A stretch of DNA of 64,000 nucleotides from Mesorhizobium loti CJ3sym (GTDB lineage: Bacteria > Pseudomonadota > Alphaproteobacteria > Rhizobiales > Rhizobiaceae). This document shows positions 8,463-16,037 of this stretch, in pieces. Position numbers and translations under genes: made by a program. Positions within the stretch are counted from its first letter, which is position 1; each line of letters opens with the position of its first letter. The DNA is taken from assembly GCF_000472785.1 (NCBI RefSeq), contig NZ_KI421462.1, positions 273,994-337,993 of the forward strand, read 5' to 3'. Under the pieces are notes generated by a model. It did no database searches, had not been told where the DNA came from, and saw only the letters and a program-made list of their open reading frames with translations.

Positions 8463-9638
8463 TCACGCAGCTGCCGGTCCTGCTTCACGCAGCAAGTCGT
8501 CGGCTCTGTCCGTCTTCTCCCAGGTGAACTCAGGCTCTTCACGGCCGAAGTGTCCGTATGTCGCGGTCTTGCGGTATATCGGGCGCAAGAGATCAAGCAT
8601 CTTGATGATGCCTTTCGGTCGGAGATCGAAAAGCTCAAGAACAAGGCACTCAATCCTTTTTTCGTCAATCCTTGCGGTTCCGAAGGTATTGACCATGACA
8701 GAAACCGGACTGGCCACGCCGATCGCGTAAGCAAGCTGAACCTCGCAGACCTCCGCAAGTCCGCTGGCAACGATATTCTTCGCGACATACCGGGCGGCGT
8801 AGGCTGCCGAGCGGTCAACCTTGGATGGGTCCTTGCCCGAAAAGGCGCCGCCGCCGTGACGCCCCGTTCCACCGTAGGAATCGACGATGATCTTGCGTCC
8901 AGTGAGGCCGCAGTCGCCGGCCGGCCCACCGACCACGAACCGCCCTGTTGGGTTGACCAGGAATCTGATCTCCGAAGTATCCAGATGGGTCGGCAGGACC
9001 GGTTTTATGATCTCCTCAATGACGCCTTCGCGGACTGTATCTTGGGAGACCGCCCCGTCATGCTGCGTTGACAGGACTATGGTGTCCAGTGCCACCGGGC
9101 GGAGACCCTCGTAGCGTACGGACACCTGAGATTTCACGTCCGGACGCAGCCAGCCAAGCTGTCCTGTTTTCCGGACCTCCGCCTGTCTTTTCGTCAAATG
9201 GTGAGCGAGTTGGATCGGCAAGGGCATCAATGTATCCGTCTCGTTGCATGCGAATCCAAACATGAGGCCCTGATCCCCCGCCCCCTGCTCGAGATCCTGC
9301 CCTCGTCCTTCATCAACGCCCTGGCTTATGTCGGGCGACTGCTCGGTGAGAGCCAGAATGACGGCGCAACGTCGACCATCAAAGCCGATGGCATCGTCGT
9401 CGTAGCCAATATCGAGGATCGTATCGCGGGCAACTTGAGTGTAATCGATCTCCGCGTGGCTGGTGATCTCTCCAGCCAGAACGACCATCCCTGTCTTCAC
9501 CAACGTTTCACAGGCGACGCGCGCCTTCGGGTCGGTGCGGAGGATGGCATCGAGGATGGCATCCGAGATGTTATCTGCCATCTTATCGGGGTGTCCCGCG
9601 CCGACGGATTCGGAAGAGAACACGAACTGCCTGGTCAT
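8463..9638 (-). CDS. metK: S-adenosylmethionine synthetase MetK
   Basis: Makes S-adenosylmethionine from methionine and ATP. 391 residues with the full family pattern: FSSESVGAGHPDKMAD (ATP site), the GDQGLMFGFAC hexapeptide region, and the phosphate-binding loop GGGAFSGKDPSKVDRSAAY. ATG at 9638 follows a GAGG ribosome site. It is the last gene of arsR-glyA-metK, 57 bases after the glyA stop. The sequence looks complete. A metK on accessory DNA is probably an extra copy beside the chromosomal gene and would raise SAM supply for local methyltransferases; that is inference. Confidence 0.96.
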   Translation of the reverse strand: MTRQFVFSSESVGAGHPDKMADNISDAILDAILRTDPKARVACETLVKTGMVVLAGEITSHAEIDYTQVARDTILDIGYDDDAIGFDGRRCAVILALTEQSPDISQGVDEGRGQDLEQGAGDQGLMFGFACNETDTLMPLPIQLAHHLTKRQAEVRKTGQLGWLRPDVKSQVSVRYEGLRPVALDTIVLSTQHDGAVSQDTVREGVIEEIIKPVLPTHLDTSEIRFLVNPTGRFVVGGPAGDCGLTGRKIIVDSYGGTGRHGGGAFSGKDPSKVDRSAAYAARYVAKNIVASGLAEVCEVQLAYAIGVASPVSVMVNTFGTARIDEKRIECLVLELFDLRPKGIIKMLDLLRPIYRKTATYGHFGREEPEFTWEKTDRADDLLREAGPAAA

Positions 9639-9695
9639 GGAATGTCCTCGCTTCAAGTGTTGGAGTTGGGTGGGAGTTTCTGGACTGGGGCGGTC

Positions 9696-11033
9696 TTACC
9701 GGTCGCTGATGCCGGGGACGTCGAACGCAGCGCAGAAGTCGGCAACGTCCCTTCGCACGTTCGCATGAACTTCCTCGTCGTCGGGCTGGCGGCAGACCAG
9801 ATCAATAAAAGCGGCGATCTGCACCATTTCCCCTTCACGCATGCCCATGGACGTCACTGCCGGCGACCCCAAGCGGATCCCGCTTGTGACCGCCGGGTCG
9901 CGCGGGTCGCCCGGCACCATATTAAAGTTCGTAATAATGCCTGCCCTTGCCAGGCGCTCGGCATAGGCTTTCCCTGACAGCGGCCGGCCCCGCAGATCAA
10001 GGATCAGCATGTGATTGTCAGTGCCGCCGGTGACCAGGTCATAACCACGGTCCAGAAGCGCCTCGGCCAGAGCCTTGGCGTTGTTGACGATCTGCTGACC
10101 GTAGACACGAAAGGACGGGTTTGCTGCTTCCTGCAAAGCGACGGCAAGCGCGGCGACAGTATTCATATGCGGTCCGCCTTGCAGGAGAGGGAACACGGCG
10201 CGGTCTATACGTTTGGCCAGATTGTGTTTGGTCTTCGGATGATAGAGGGGCTGATAACGGTCTTCATCCCTTGACAAAATGAACCCACCACGGGGGCCGC
10301 GGATCGACTTATGAGAAGTGCTGGTGACTACATCGCAATGGCGCACGGGGGTCGGATGCACTCCTGCGACAACTAGGCCGCTGATGTGCGCAATGTCGGC
10401 CACGAGATAGGAGTTCGCCTCCGCAGCGATTTCTGCCATTGCCGCGTAGTCAAAGACGCGCGGGTAGGCAGTTCCGCCGACCCAAATGAGTTTCGGCCGT
10501 TCCCGCCTGGCGGTCTCGCGCAAGCGGTCATAGTCAATTTGCTGCGTCTTTTCGTGCAGCCCATAGGGGACGCGTTGATAATCAGTGCCGGAAAAGTTGA
10601 CGGACCACCCATGAGTCAGATGGCCGCCTTCGGGCAAAGGCAGCCCCATGACTTTGTCACGGGGGCTCAAAAGCGCGCGATAGACCGCCTGGTTGGCTGG
10701 TGAGCCCGAATAAGGCTGGACGTTGGCGTGCTCACTGCCAAATAGCGCTTTCAGGCGCTCGATCGCGAGGGTCTCAAGCTCATCGACGATCTCGTTTCCC
10801 GCGTAGTAGCGCGCACCCGGGTAGCCCTCGGCGTATTTGTTCGCGAAGATAGAGCCGGTCGCTTCCAGTACGGCTGAGGAGGCAAAGTTCTCAGATGCGA
10901 TGAGTTTGAGCATCGTCCGCTCTTGCCGCCTCTGTCGTAGAAGCAGTTCGTGAACGCGGCAATCGACATGGACCAAGGAAGACCGTCCGAATGTGCCGGG
11001 CTCTGCGATGGCTACGTCAGCGGAGTTATTCAT
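9696..11033 (-). CDS. glyA: Serine hydroxymethyltransferase GlyA
   Basis: PLP enzyme converting serine and tetrahydrofolate to glycine and 5,10-methylene-tetrahydrofolate, feeding one-carbon units to methionine synthesis. 445 residues. Visible motifs are LIASENFAS, GYPGARYYAG, the PLP-lysine segment STSHKSIRGPRGG and KHNLAKRIDRAVFP. The usual catalytic region reads TTTTHKTLRGPRGG, so this copy is slightly divergent, and the N-terminus carries about 20 extra residues. Its ATG overlaps the arsR stop (ATGA), indicating translational coupling. It could also act as a threonine aldolase, which matters given the threonine-kinase-like gene at 56 kb. Confidence 0.95.
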   Translation of the reverse strand: MNNSADVAIAEPGTFGRSSLVHVDCRVHELLLRQRRQERTMLKLIASENFASSAVLEATGSIFANKYAEGYPGARYYAGNEIVDELETLAIERLKALFGSEHANVQPYSGSPANQAVYRALLSPRDKVMGLPLPEGGHLTHGWSVNFSGTDYQRVPYGLHEKTQQIDYDRLRETARRERPKLIWVGGTAYPRVFDYAAMAEIAAEANSYLVADIAHISGLVVAGVHPTPVRHCDVVTSTSHKSIRGPRGGFILSRDEDRYQPLYHPKTKHNLAKRIDRAVFPLLQGGPHMNTVAALAVALQEAANPSFRVYGQQIVNNAKALAEALLDRGYDLVTGGTDNHMLILDLRGRPLSGKAYAERLARAGIITNFNMVPGDPRDPAVTSGIRLGSPAVTSMGMREGEMVQIAAFIDLVCRQPDDEEVHANVRRDVADFCAAFDVPGISDR

Positions 11034-11416
11034 GGTAGTTTCTCACTCCCACCTAGGCGGATCTTTTCACGATTAAGCAGCAGTCCCCTTCGACCACGCG
11101 TCTGTACCGCCTCGAGCCGCTCCAGGTCCCGCTTATGATACCCATCGTCGTGGGGCAGGAGATCGACCAGGAATTGAACCAACCCTCCGTCCTTGCCCCC
11201 TGCATTGAGATGATATGAGGACCAAGGACGTTGTCCGTTGCCGCAAAGAAAGTCGGCTCTGGCCAGCATCCGGACGTGTCGCGCGACGCGCTCCCGACGA
11301 AGATCGAGAATCTCCGCCAGTTCGCGGACAGTCAGGTCGGCATGCGCGCAAAGGCCCAGGATCCGTAGGCGATCAAGATGTGCTGCTGTCATCAGGCGAT
11401 CGACAAGTATCATCAT
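11030..11416 (-). CDS. ArsR-family regulator, shortened SahR-like protein
   Basis: 128 residues with an ArsR-type winged helix: LRILGLCAHADLTVREL, then RERVARHVRMLARADFL. The tail LVDLLPHDDG...DLERLEAV resembles the linker of ArsR regulators fused to a SAM-dependent methyltransferase, which control SAM-cycle genes in alphaproteobacteria (SahR type). Here the protein ends soon after that linker, so the methyltransferase half is absent. It overlaps glyA by four bases and heads the glyA-metK operon, consistent with local control of the SAM cycle. The start could be the ATG at 11416 or an internal Met; the ribosome site is weak. It sits behind the 76-bp repeated element. Confidence 0.75.
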   Translation of the reverse strand: MMILVDRLMTAAHLDRLRILGLCAHADLTVRELAEILDLRRERVARHVRMLARADFLCGNGQRPWSSYHLNAGGKDGGLVQFLVDLLPHDDGYHKRDLERLEAVQTRGRRGLLLNREKIRLGGSEKLP

Positions 11417-11547
11417 TGGTCAGCACGGCGCCAAATAGAAGAACCGAACCCCTCGTCCTGCTCGCTTTTTCATGTCGGGCTCTTCGCAAATGCTGTTCGG
11501 CAGCGGAACATAACCACATCAGATTTCTGCCACCACTGAACTTGAAA

Positions 11548-11623
11548 GTTGTGGTGAGCGTACCATTGACAGCGATTTGTGGTCGCAAAGATTCCATAAA
11601 TTTCCTTGAAGGATCTGTTGCAA
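11548..11623 (-). promoter_or_regulatory. 76-bp conserved upstream element, copy A (arsR-glyA-metK)
   Basis: Reading toward arsR, the element begins TTGCAACAGATCCTT and ends CACCACAAC. It aligns without gaps to copies B (51336-51411) and C (43779-43854), both ahead of ATP-grasp genes, and its first 34 bases to copy D (56674-56707). A TTGCAA box and a TTTATG box are separated by 17 bases, matching promoter geometry, and that spacing is kept in all four copies. The arsR start lies about 130 bases downstream. Confidence 0.65.
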
Positions 11624-11724
11624 GGCCTAAACAAGAACGCAACGAGACTGGCGAGGTGGCTGGTAAGACGGCAAGCTGGCAAACTGCTTGGCCAACAGGG
11701 AGGCGAGCGGCGCCACCTCTACCT

Positions 11725-12024
11725 AGGCGACAGTGCTAACCTGTATCGTGCACCTGATCCGTCATCTGTTCGTGTCGCGGAAGGTCGCGAAGCCGTTGTG
11801 CCGACGCTCAGCGCCCTCTGCCGGGGGCGGACGCTAAGCCGGCATGAAGGCTCTGCAGGACTTCGAGGCCGGCGACACCCGGCGATCACTCAGAGCTGGC
11901 GGCGCGACTGGCAGCACGTCGTGCCGTTCTTCGCCTATCCGAGTGTGCGCAGCATCATCTACATGGTGGATGCGGTCGAAATGTCCGCGGCGCGTTGGCG
12001 CCATTTCCAAATAGCGCTTATCCT
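11725..12024 (+). pseudogene. IS256-family transposase remnant
   Basis: Broken frames carry pieces of an IS256 transposase: a CIVHLIRH-like segment near 11740, KALQDFEA near 11848, and SWRRDWQHVVPFFAYP with VRSIIY near 11890-11960. These are the usual C-terminal blocks, in order but frameshifted, and the end of the protein is missing. Confidence 0.7.
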
Positions 12025-12026
12025 GG

Positions 12027-12240
12027 TCAGTTAGGTCGCACCCCTTCGATGTGGCTGACACGGAGGGCTTGTGCCAGTTCATAAAGCCTGACGATGGTGG
12101 TTCCTTTTGCCCTTCTCCAGCCCGCTGATGTACTGCTGGCTGAAGCCGGAGATCTGGGCAAGCTGCTCCTGCGTCAAGCCGGCCTTCTCCCTGATCCTGC
12201 GTGCATTTCGTCAGACCAGCTTGCGCTCTCCATGCGAAGG
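12027..12240 (-). pseudogene. XRE-family regulator pseudogene
   Basis: The minus strand reads REKAGLTQEQLAQISGFSQQ followed by YISGLEKGKRN, a classic helix-turn-helix. After a one-base frameshift it continues as TIVRLYELAQALRVSHIEG to a stop. It is a decayed phage/ICE-type repressor directly abutting the IS256 remnant. Confidence 0.75.
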
Positions 12241-12355
12241 TCAGCAAGTCAAAGCCATTGAGTTTATGCCATCGATGTGCCCGAACCATCTGCCGCCGGG
12301 GCAGCAAATCCAGGGCTACGATTTTGGTGACTTGTCGCTTGCCAAGCAGCACAAG

Positions 12356-12601
12356 CTATCGGTCACGCAAGCGACGCACACGTGCGAGAACCTCGCAAGG
12401 GTCGATTTCGAGCGCTTCCGCTACATCGAGGAACTCAATGACGTCCATGCGACGTTCACCGCCCTCATACTTGGCCACGAAAGACTGCGGGCGGCGAAGC
12501 GCTTCGGCAACCTTGGCCTGGGTTAAGCCCTTGTTCTTGCGCGCCGCTATCAGCTGTTCCAGCAGCCGGCGTTGGCGGGGCGATCGAAGGGATTTCGGCA
12601 T
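12356..12601 (-). CDS. XRE-family helix-turn-helix regulator
   Basis: 81 residues, almost all one helix-turn-helix domain: AARKNKGLTQAKVAEALRR, QSFVAKYEGGERRMDV and EIDPCEVLARV. ATG at 12601 is chosen because the conserved part starts there. The upstream sequence holds a TAATCC/GGATTA dyad typical of an autoregulatory operator, and a decayed copy of the same gene and upstream region lies at 4.0-4.1 kb. It lies next to the QseC-like gene but differs from it in sequence. Its targets are unknown; ICE maintenance or transfer control is plausible from position. Confidence 0.82.
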   Translation of the reverse strand: MPKSLRSPRQRRLLEQLIAARKNKGLTQAKVAEALRRPQSFVAKYEGGERRMDVIEFLDVAEALEIDPCEVLARVRRLRDR

Positions 12602-12637
12602 CAGATGAACCGGCCAGAAGGGAACCGGCTCATCAAC

Positions 12638-12656
12638 TAATCCCAGTTTCGGATTA
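12638..12656. promoter_or_regulatory. Dyad upstream of the XRE gene (putative operator)
   Basis: TAATCC (12638-12643) and GGATTA (12651-12656) form perfect 6-bp arms 7 bases apart, 37 bases before the XRE start. A second short dyad (ATCC 12656-12659, GGAT 12667-12670) follows. Confidence 0.5.
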
Positions 12657-12816
12657 TCCCATTTTAGGATATATTTGCAATCCACAAGGCAAACCGCGCC
12701 ATGGAGCAAACTGTATGGTCGAGACCATGTCGAAGAAAAGCGGGCTCAGTTCATGGGCGGCGGTTGCGCGTCATCCAGATGGATTTCGGCAATCCGGGAT
12801 GGACTGATCGCCTTTG

Positions 12817-13029
12817 TTACTGCGGCGGCCTAATCAACTCACAAGGATCAACGTCAAACGCTTTTGCGAGCCGGCCAAGCACACTGACACTTGCGGAAAC
12901 CCGAGCACGCTCGATCGAGCCCACATAGCGCATGCTCAGTTCTGCGCGGGCAGCCAATTCTTCCTGCGTCAGGTCCTGATCATGGCGCAAACGACGCATG
13001 TTGATCGCCATGACTTCCGTGAGGTCCAT
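12817..13029 (-). CDS. QseC-like XRE controller protein
   Basis: 70-residue helix-turn-helix protein (HDQDLTQEELAARAELSMRY, GSIERARVSASV, VDPCELI) of the size and type of restriction-modification C proteins and of QseC. In ICEMlSym QseC represses qseM and its own gene from operators between the two divergent genes. Here it is divergent from a QseM-like gene, with palindromic sites between them. The ATG at 13029 has little ribosome site upstream, so a short leader or leaderless message is possible. Assignment rests on size, orientation, operators and the FseA/TraR/TraI neighbours. Confidence 0.8.
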   Translation of the reverse strand: MDLTEVMAINMRRLRHDQDLTQEELAARAELSMRYVGSIERARVSASVSVLGRLAKAFDVDPCELIRPPQ

Positions 13030-13051
13030 GGCGAGATAGGGACCAGAACCG

Positions 13052-13080
13052 GAACTATCGTTCTAGGAACGATCGTTCCT
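13052..13080. promoter_or_regulatory. Tandem palindromic operators between qseC-like and qseM-like genes
   Basis: AGGAACGATCGTTCCT (13065-13080) is a perfect 16-bp palindrome. The adjacent GAACTATCGTTC (13052-13063) is a one-mismatch version of the same core. Both lie in the 83-bp divergent promoter region, as expected for C-protein operators of unequal strength. Confidence 0.78.
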
Positions 13081-13112
13081 ATTCGCTATGGTGAGCCAAC
13101 CGAGGAGAAGCC

Positions 13113-13406
13113 GTGCCCGATCACAACAAACCCCAAACCGGCAAGAGGGTCGCGATGAAACGCAAAGTCCAAGACGAAGTCCCATGGTCGGACAGCCTGA
13201 CCGCTTACGACAATGAGCACTTCACCATCTATATGAGGCTCCTGGACGCGTCCGCCGACGACGCCAGCGAAGACGAGATGGCGCAGCTCGTCCTTGGCAT
13301 CGATCCGATGCGAGAACCTGAGCGCGCCCGAATGGCGGTTCGCAGCCATCTCGATCGGGCAAACTGGATGGTTACGACTGGATACAAAGAACTGTTCGCG
13401 CGCTGA
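13113..13406 (+). CDS. QseM-like antiactivator (DUF2285 type)
   Basis: 97 residues resembling QseM, a small DUF2285 protein. In ICEMlSym QseM binds TraR and FseA and blocks excision and transfer until quorum conditions are met. Typical blocks are HFTIYMRLLDA, QLVLGIDPMREPERAR and SHLDRANWMVTTGYKEL. A GTG start at 13113 is preferred because GAGGAG lies six bases upstream; an ATG at 13155 is the alternative. It is divergent from the QseC-like gene, with operators in between, and converges on the FseA coding region, whose stop is only 30 bases away. Confidence 0.8.
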   Translation: MPDHNKPQTGKRVAMKRKVQDEVPWSDSLTAYDNEHFTIYMRLLDASADDASEDEMAQLVLGIDPMREPERARMAVRSHLDRANWMVTTGYKELFAR

Positions 13407-13435
13407 CCGGCTCCAGGTGAGCTATTCCAATCATC

Positions 13436-13996
13436 TTAGACGAGGAAATCCCGATAGCCACGATCCATGAGCATGTGACCGCGCCGGACGGCACGGCGGA
13501 TTCGATCGCGAAGGTGGTTGCGCGGATCCGTCCAGTCGGCCTGGACGCGTTGTCGAGCCAACAGGGCCATTGCGATTTGGCGATGCGATGCCCCGCCTAG
13601 CGAGCCGTCGAGCGCCTGAAGAACAAAGCGCAGACGGCTAGCGCGCGCTTCGGGGGGAAACAGCCTGTCGGGAAATTGTCCAGTCGCGTGAAAAGCATTG
13701 AGGCATTCGAGCGCATTCAGGTGCTGCCTCATTCGATCGGCGGGCCAGATCGCGTCGACGGAAAGCCGAACGGGGCGCAAAACCTCCGCGCCCTCCACGA
13801 CAAGTTGGAGGTCCCGGTGAGCATTTCGCAGCATGACGTGCTGTCGACCGTCCGCCGTGATCATGAGTGCCGCCCGACATGGCAATCTAGCGAGATCAAA
13901 CGAAAGCGTTTCGGGCGACAGTGCCTTTTTCGCAATGACCGGCAGGACATGCGGGCATTGGCGGGAGCACCAGAACACAGCCGCATCAGGCCTCAA
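13436..13996 (-). CDS. DUF2285 protein, Msi171-like C-terminal part of activator FseA
   Basis: 186 codons matching DUF2285 (RLPCRAALMITADGRQHVML, WPADRMRQHLNALECL, DRIRRAVRRGHMLM, GYRDFLV). It has no good ribosome site and begins inside the end of the upstream small gene, in the +1 frame relative to it. In ICEMlSym the two products, Msi172 and Msi171, are joined by a programmed +1 ribosomal frameshift into FseA, which activates the excisionase gene rdfS. The same gene order (traR, traI, msi172, msi171) is seen here, so I interpret this as the second half of FseA and not as an independent gene. Confidence 0.85.
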   Translation of the reverse strand: MRPDAAVFWCSRQCPHVLPVIAKKALSPETLSFDLARLPCRAALMITADGRQHVMLRNAHRDLQLVVEGAEVLRPVRLSVDAIWPADRMRQHLNALECLNAFHATGQFPDRLFPPEARASRLRFVLQALDGSLGGASHRQIAMALLARQRVQADWTDPRNHLRDRIRRAVRRGHMLMDRGYRDFLV

Positions 13997-14000
13997 CGAG
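13980..14000 (-). other. Candidate +1 programmed ribosomal frameshift site of fseA
   Basis: The upstream frame ends GTT GAG GCC TGA (stop at 13986-13988). The downstream frame is open through the same bases in the +1 register (CCT GAT GCG). Slippage at GCC-UGA would fuse the two proteins. Confidence 0.65.
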
Positions 14001-14237
14001 CTTGCGAAACAGGAGCCCCCACTGCGTGAGATCGAGCGACGATCTCACCAGTTCTACCTCGAACCACCTTTCTGCAAATTCTGCGTGCTCAAGCGCGTGC
14101 CTGCAGTCACGCTGGAAGGCCGGATTGCGCCGCAGGAATTCCCAGGCCCAGCCGCGTCGCGTCAGGTGCCGCGTATAGCGATAAGATTTCTCATCCTGCC
14201 AGTCCGGCCAGTCGGCGTCATTACCTATCATAGCCAT
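13986..14237 (-). CDS. DUF6499-type protein, Msi172-like N-terminal part of FseA
   Basis: 83 residues with the block WPDWQDEKSYRYTRHL, RRGWAWEFLRRNPAF, typical of the small protein preceding DUF2285 partners in rhizobial ICEs. The ATG at 14237 (MAMIGNDADWPDW) starts two bases after the luxI stop, so it is probably co-transcribed and coupled with luxI. Its stop lies inside the start of the DUF2285 frame. Alone it may be non-functional or regulatory; with the frameshift it supplies the N-terminal domain of FseA. Confidence 0.83.
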   Translation of the reverse strand: MAMIGNDADWPDWQDEKSYRYTRHLTRRGWAWEFLRRNPAFQRDCRHALEHAEFAERWFEVELVRSSLDLTQWGLLFRKLVEA

Positions 14238-14238
14238 G

Positions 14239-14871
14239 TCAGGCGCCCGTGCAGAGCACTGGCGCCCACAGGACGGGACCGCCAAGACTGCCACTGTGGC
14301 GGACCGCAGCAAGGCTCGCCTCTGAGACATCCAAACAGCCGGCAACTGCGCACGTGGTGCCGATTGTCTGGGGCGGACCGATCCGGGCCAGCGGCCATCC
14401 GGCGCGACGCAGGATTCGCTCCATGCGCAAATCCGTAACCGTGACGATATGGGTAAGCTGCCGCGACAAACCGAACTCGATCATGCCAGCGAGGAGTTGA
14501 TAGGTCGCAACAGCAATACTCCCACTGCCCTTCGGTGAAGACGGTGGAAGATCAAGGGCGAAACGGCTGCTTTCCCAGACGCTCGGTTCCTCGGGTGCCG
14601 TTCTCTCCTCCAACAGCCTCGAAAAGACATCTCGCAACATCGTCGGCCCCGTCGAGGGCAGAAGGCGTACGCCGCTCCCGACGCGACCGGCGGAATCGCA
14701 CAACACAAGATAGTGCGGTTTCAGGGAATCGAATGAATCGATCTCGAAGCCGCCGGTCGTGCTCACGTTCCAATCGAGGCGCTCCTTAAAGACGCGGTAG
14801 CGCAGGCGGTGCATTTCGTGAAGTTCGTAGGCAAAGGCGCCGTGCCAGCCGGGCGCAATAAGCTCAATCAT
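14239..14871 (-). CDS. LuxI-family acyl-homoserine-lactone synthase (TraI1-like)
   Basis: Synthesises an N-acyl-homoserine lactone from SAM and acyl-ACP. 210 residues with the invariant LuxI positions visible: RYRVFKERLDW (Arg, Phe, Trp), EIDSFDS (two Asp), GSGVRLLPS (Arg) and VWESSRFALD (Glu, Arg). ATG at 14871 follows GAGGAG at seven bases. A lux-type dyad lies about 60 bases upstream, between luxR and luxI. Gene order with LuxR upstream and FseA downstream matches traR-traI1-msi172-msi171. The gene looks intact. Confidence 0.93.
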   Translation of the reverse strand: MIELIAPGWHGAFAYELHEMHRLRYRVFKERLDWNVSTTGGFEIDSFDSLKPHYLVLCDSAGRVGSGVRLLPSTGPTMLRDVFSRLLEERTAPEEPSVWESSRFALDLPPSSPKGSGSIAVATYQLLAGMIEFGLSRQLTHIVTVTDLRMERILRRAGWPLARIGPPQTIGTTCAVAGCLDVSEASLAAVRHSGSLGGPVLWAPVLCTGA

Positions 14872-14929
14872 GATGGTCTCCTCGCAGGTATGACCCTGCC
14901 ATTGGAGGCGAACCTTCATGCCGCGACTG

Positions 14930-14947
14930 CCTGTGCATTTGCACAGG
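14930..14947. promoter_or_regulatory. lux/tra-box upstream of luxI
   Basis: CCTGTGCATTTGCACAGG has 8-bp perfect arms around TT, the form expected for a LuxR/TraR dimer site. It lies between the luxR stop and the luxI start, so activation of luxI and fseA is expected. Confidence 0.88.
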
Positions 14948-14971
14948 TCGATCAAAGAGGGATTCTGTCCC

Positions 14972-15697
14972 TCAGAGAATTGATGATCGTGAGGAGGCCA
15001 GCAGTGTCACTGCCTGATTTTTGGTGCGCACGCCGAGCTTCTTCTTGGCATTGTCCAAATGGAAAGCGGCCGTGCGCTCCTTGATTCCCAAGATACAGCC
15101 GATCTCCCAGGCGGACTTGCCCTTCGCCGTCCACTCCAGGCATTCGTACTCACGGGGCGTCAACGAAACACCATCCACCGCCAGACCACACGAAAGCTTG
15201 CGGCGAACGCCAATGTGAAAGCACATCGCCATAATCTCGAGCGCCTGCTCATACTTCTCGGCGACGCGCAGGAAGGTCGGATCGAGCCTGTCTGCCGCGA
15301 AGGTCATCGCAGCGACACCGCCGCGGCGATCAACAAGTGGTATCGTCAGTCCGCAGCAGATGCCGAATTCGGCAGCCTCATCGAAAAGCTGTTGCTGTCG
15401 CGTTGAAATGCCAGCATGGCCGAAATCAGGTCCCCACTGAAAGGGATATTCGCTGCACCTTGCCCATTCTATGACTGGGTCGATCCTTTCATATTGGTGG
15501 CGCAAGTAGTGCGACGTCCAGCCAGAATGATAGTTCGATATCAGCCTGGGTTTTGTGACGCGATCAGACACCAGAGACAGATAGGCAAATGCGGGAATGT
15601 CGAAGGCGCCGGCGGCGCTGGCCAGTGCGTTATGGAAGTCGACTTCATCAACACTCAAAGACAACTGTTCCAGCAAAGTTTCGAAGACGAGCTGCAT
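14972..15697 (-). CDS. LuxR-family quorum-sensing regulator (TraR-like)
   Basis: 241 residues. The N-terminal autoinducer-binding domain shows YHSGWTSHYLRHQYERIDPV, with the conserved Trp, Tyr and Asp of the ligand pocket. The C-terminal LuxR helix-turn-helix reads LTPREYECLEWTAKGKSAWE and then FHLDNAKKKLGV. The start at 15697 has GCAGGAG upstream. It is transcribed with luxI on the same strand, with the lux box between. In ICEMlSym TraR with its lactone activates traI1 and fseA. A general solo regulator is unlikely given the adjacent synthase. Confidence 0.93.
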   Translation of the reverse strand: MQLVFETLLEQLSLSVDEVDFHNALASAAGAFDIPAFAYLSLVSDRVTKPRLISNYHSGWTSHYLRHQYERIDPVIEWARCSEYPFQWGPDFGHAGISTRQQQLFDEAAEFGICCGLTIPLVDRRGGVAAMTFAADRLDPTFLRVAEKYEQALEIMAMCFHIGVRRKLSCGLAVDGVSLTPREYECLEWTAKGKSAWEIGCILGIKERTAAFHLDNAKKKLGVRTKNQAVTLLASSRSSIL

Positions 15698-16037
15698 TTT
15701 CTCCTGCGGCTGTTTTCAATTAAACCTGGGACTTTCCGGCTTCTTGGCAGCTACGGCGAGAGGACTCGCCCCCCGAGATGTTCGACGCTGGAGAAAATTC
15801 ACCGCGGTGACTACTCCCCGGACCTTCGATCATATGAAAGGAGGTGCATGCGACCTCGACGCCGGCTGCCGTAAGCCGCGGGTCCGAAGCTGCGATTGTG
15901 GGCGGTCGCCATGGTGTATAAGAATTATCGAAGCTCGATGTGCCATCCGGATATGCAGATGACCTCCTTCTCGAACTGTCGATTGCGGAGGCGCTACAAT
16001 CACGCAGATCCAGCGGGCCACCCAGATCCAGCGGGTC
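15698..16037. other. Upstream region of luxR, no recognised gene
   Basis: Frames are open on both strands, but none resembles a known protein. Confidence 0.35.
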
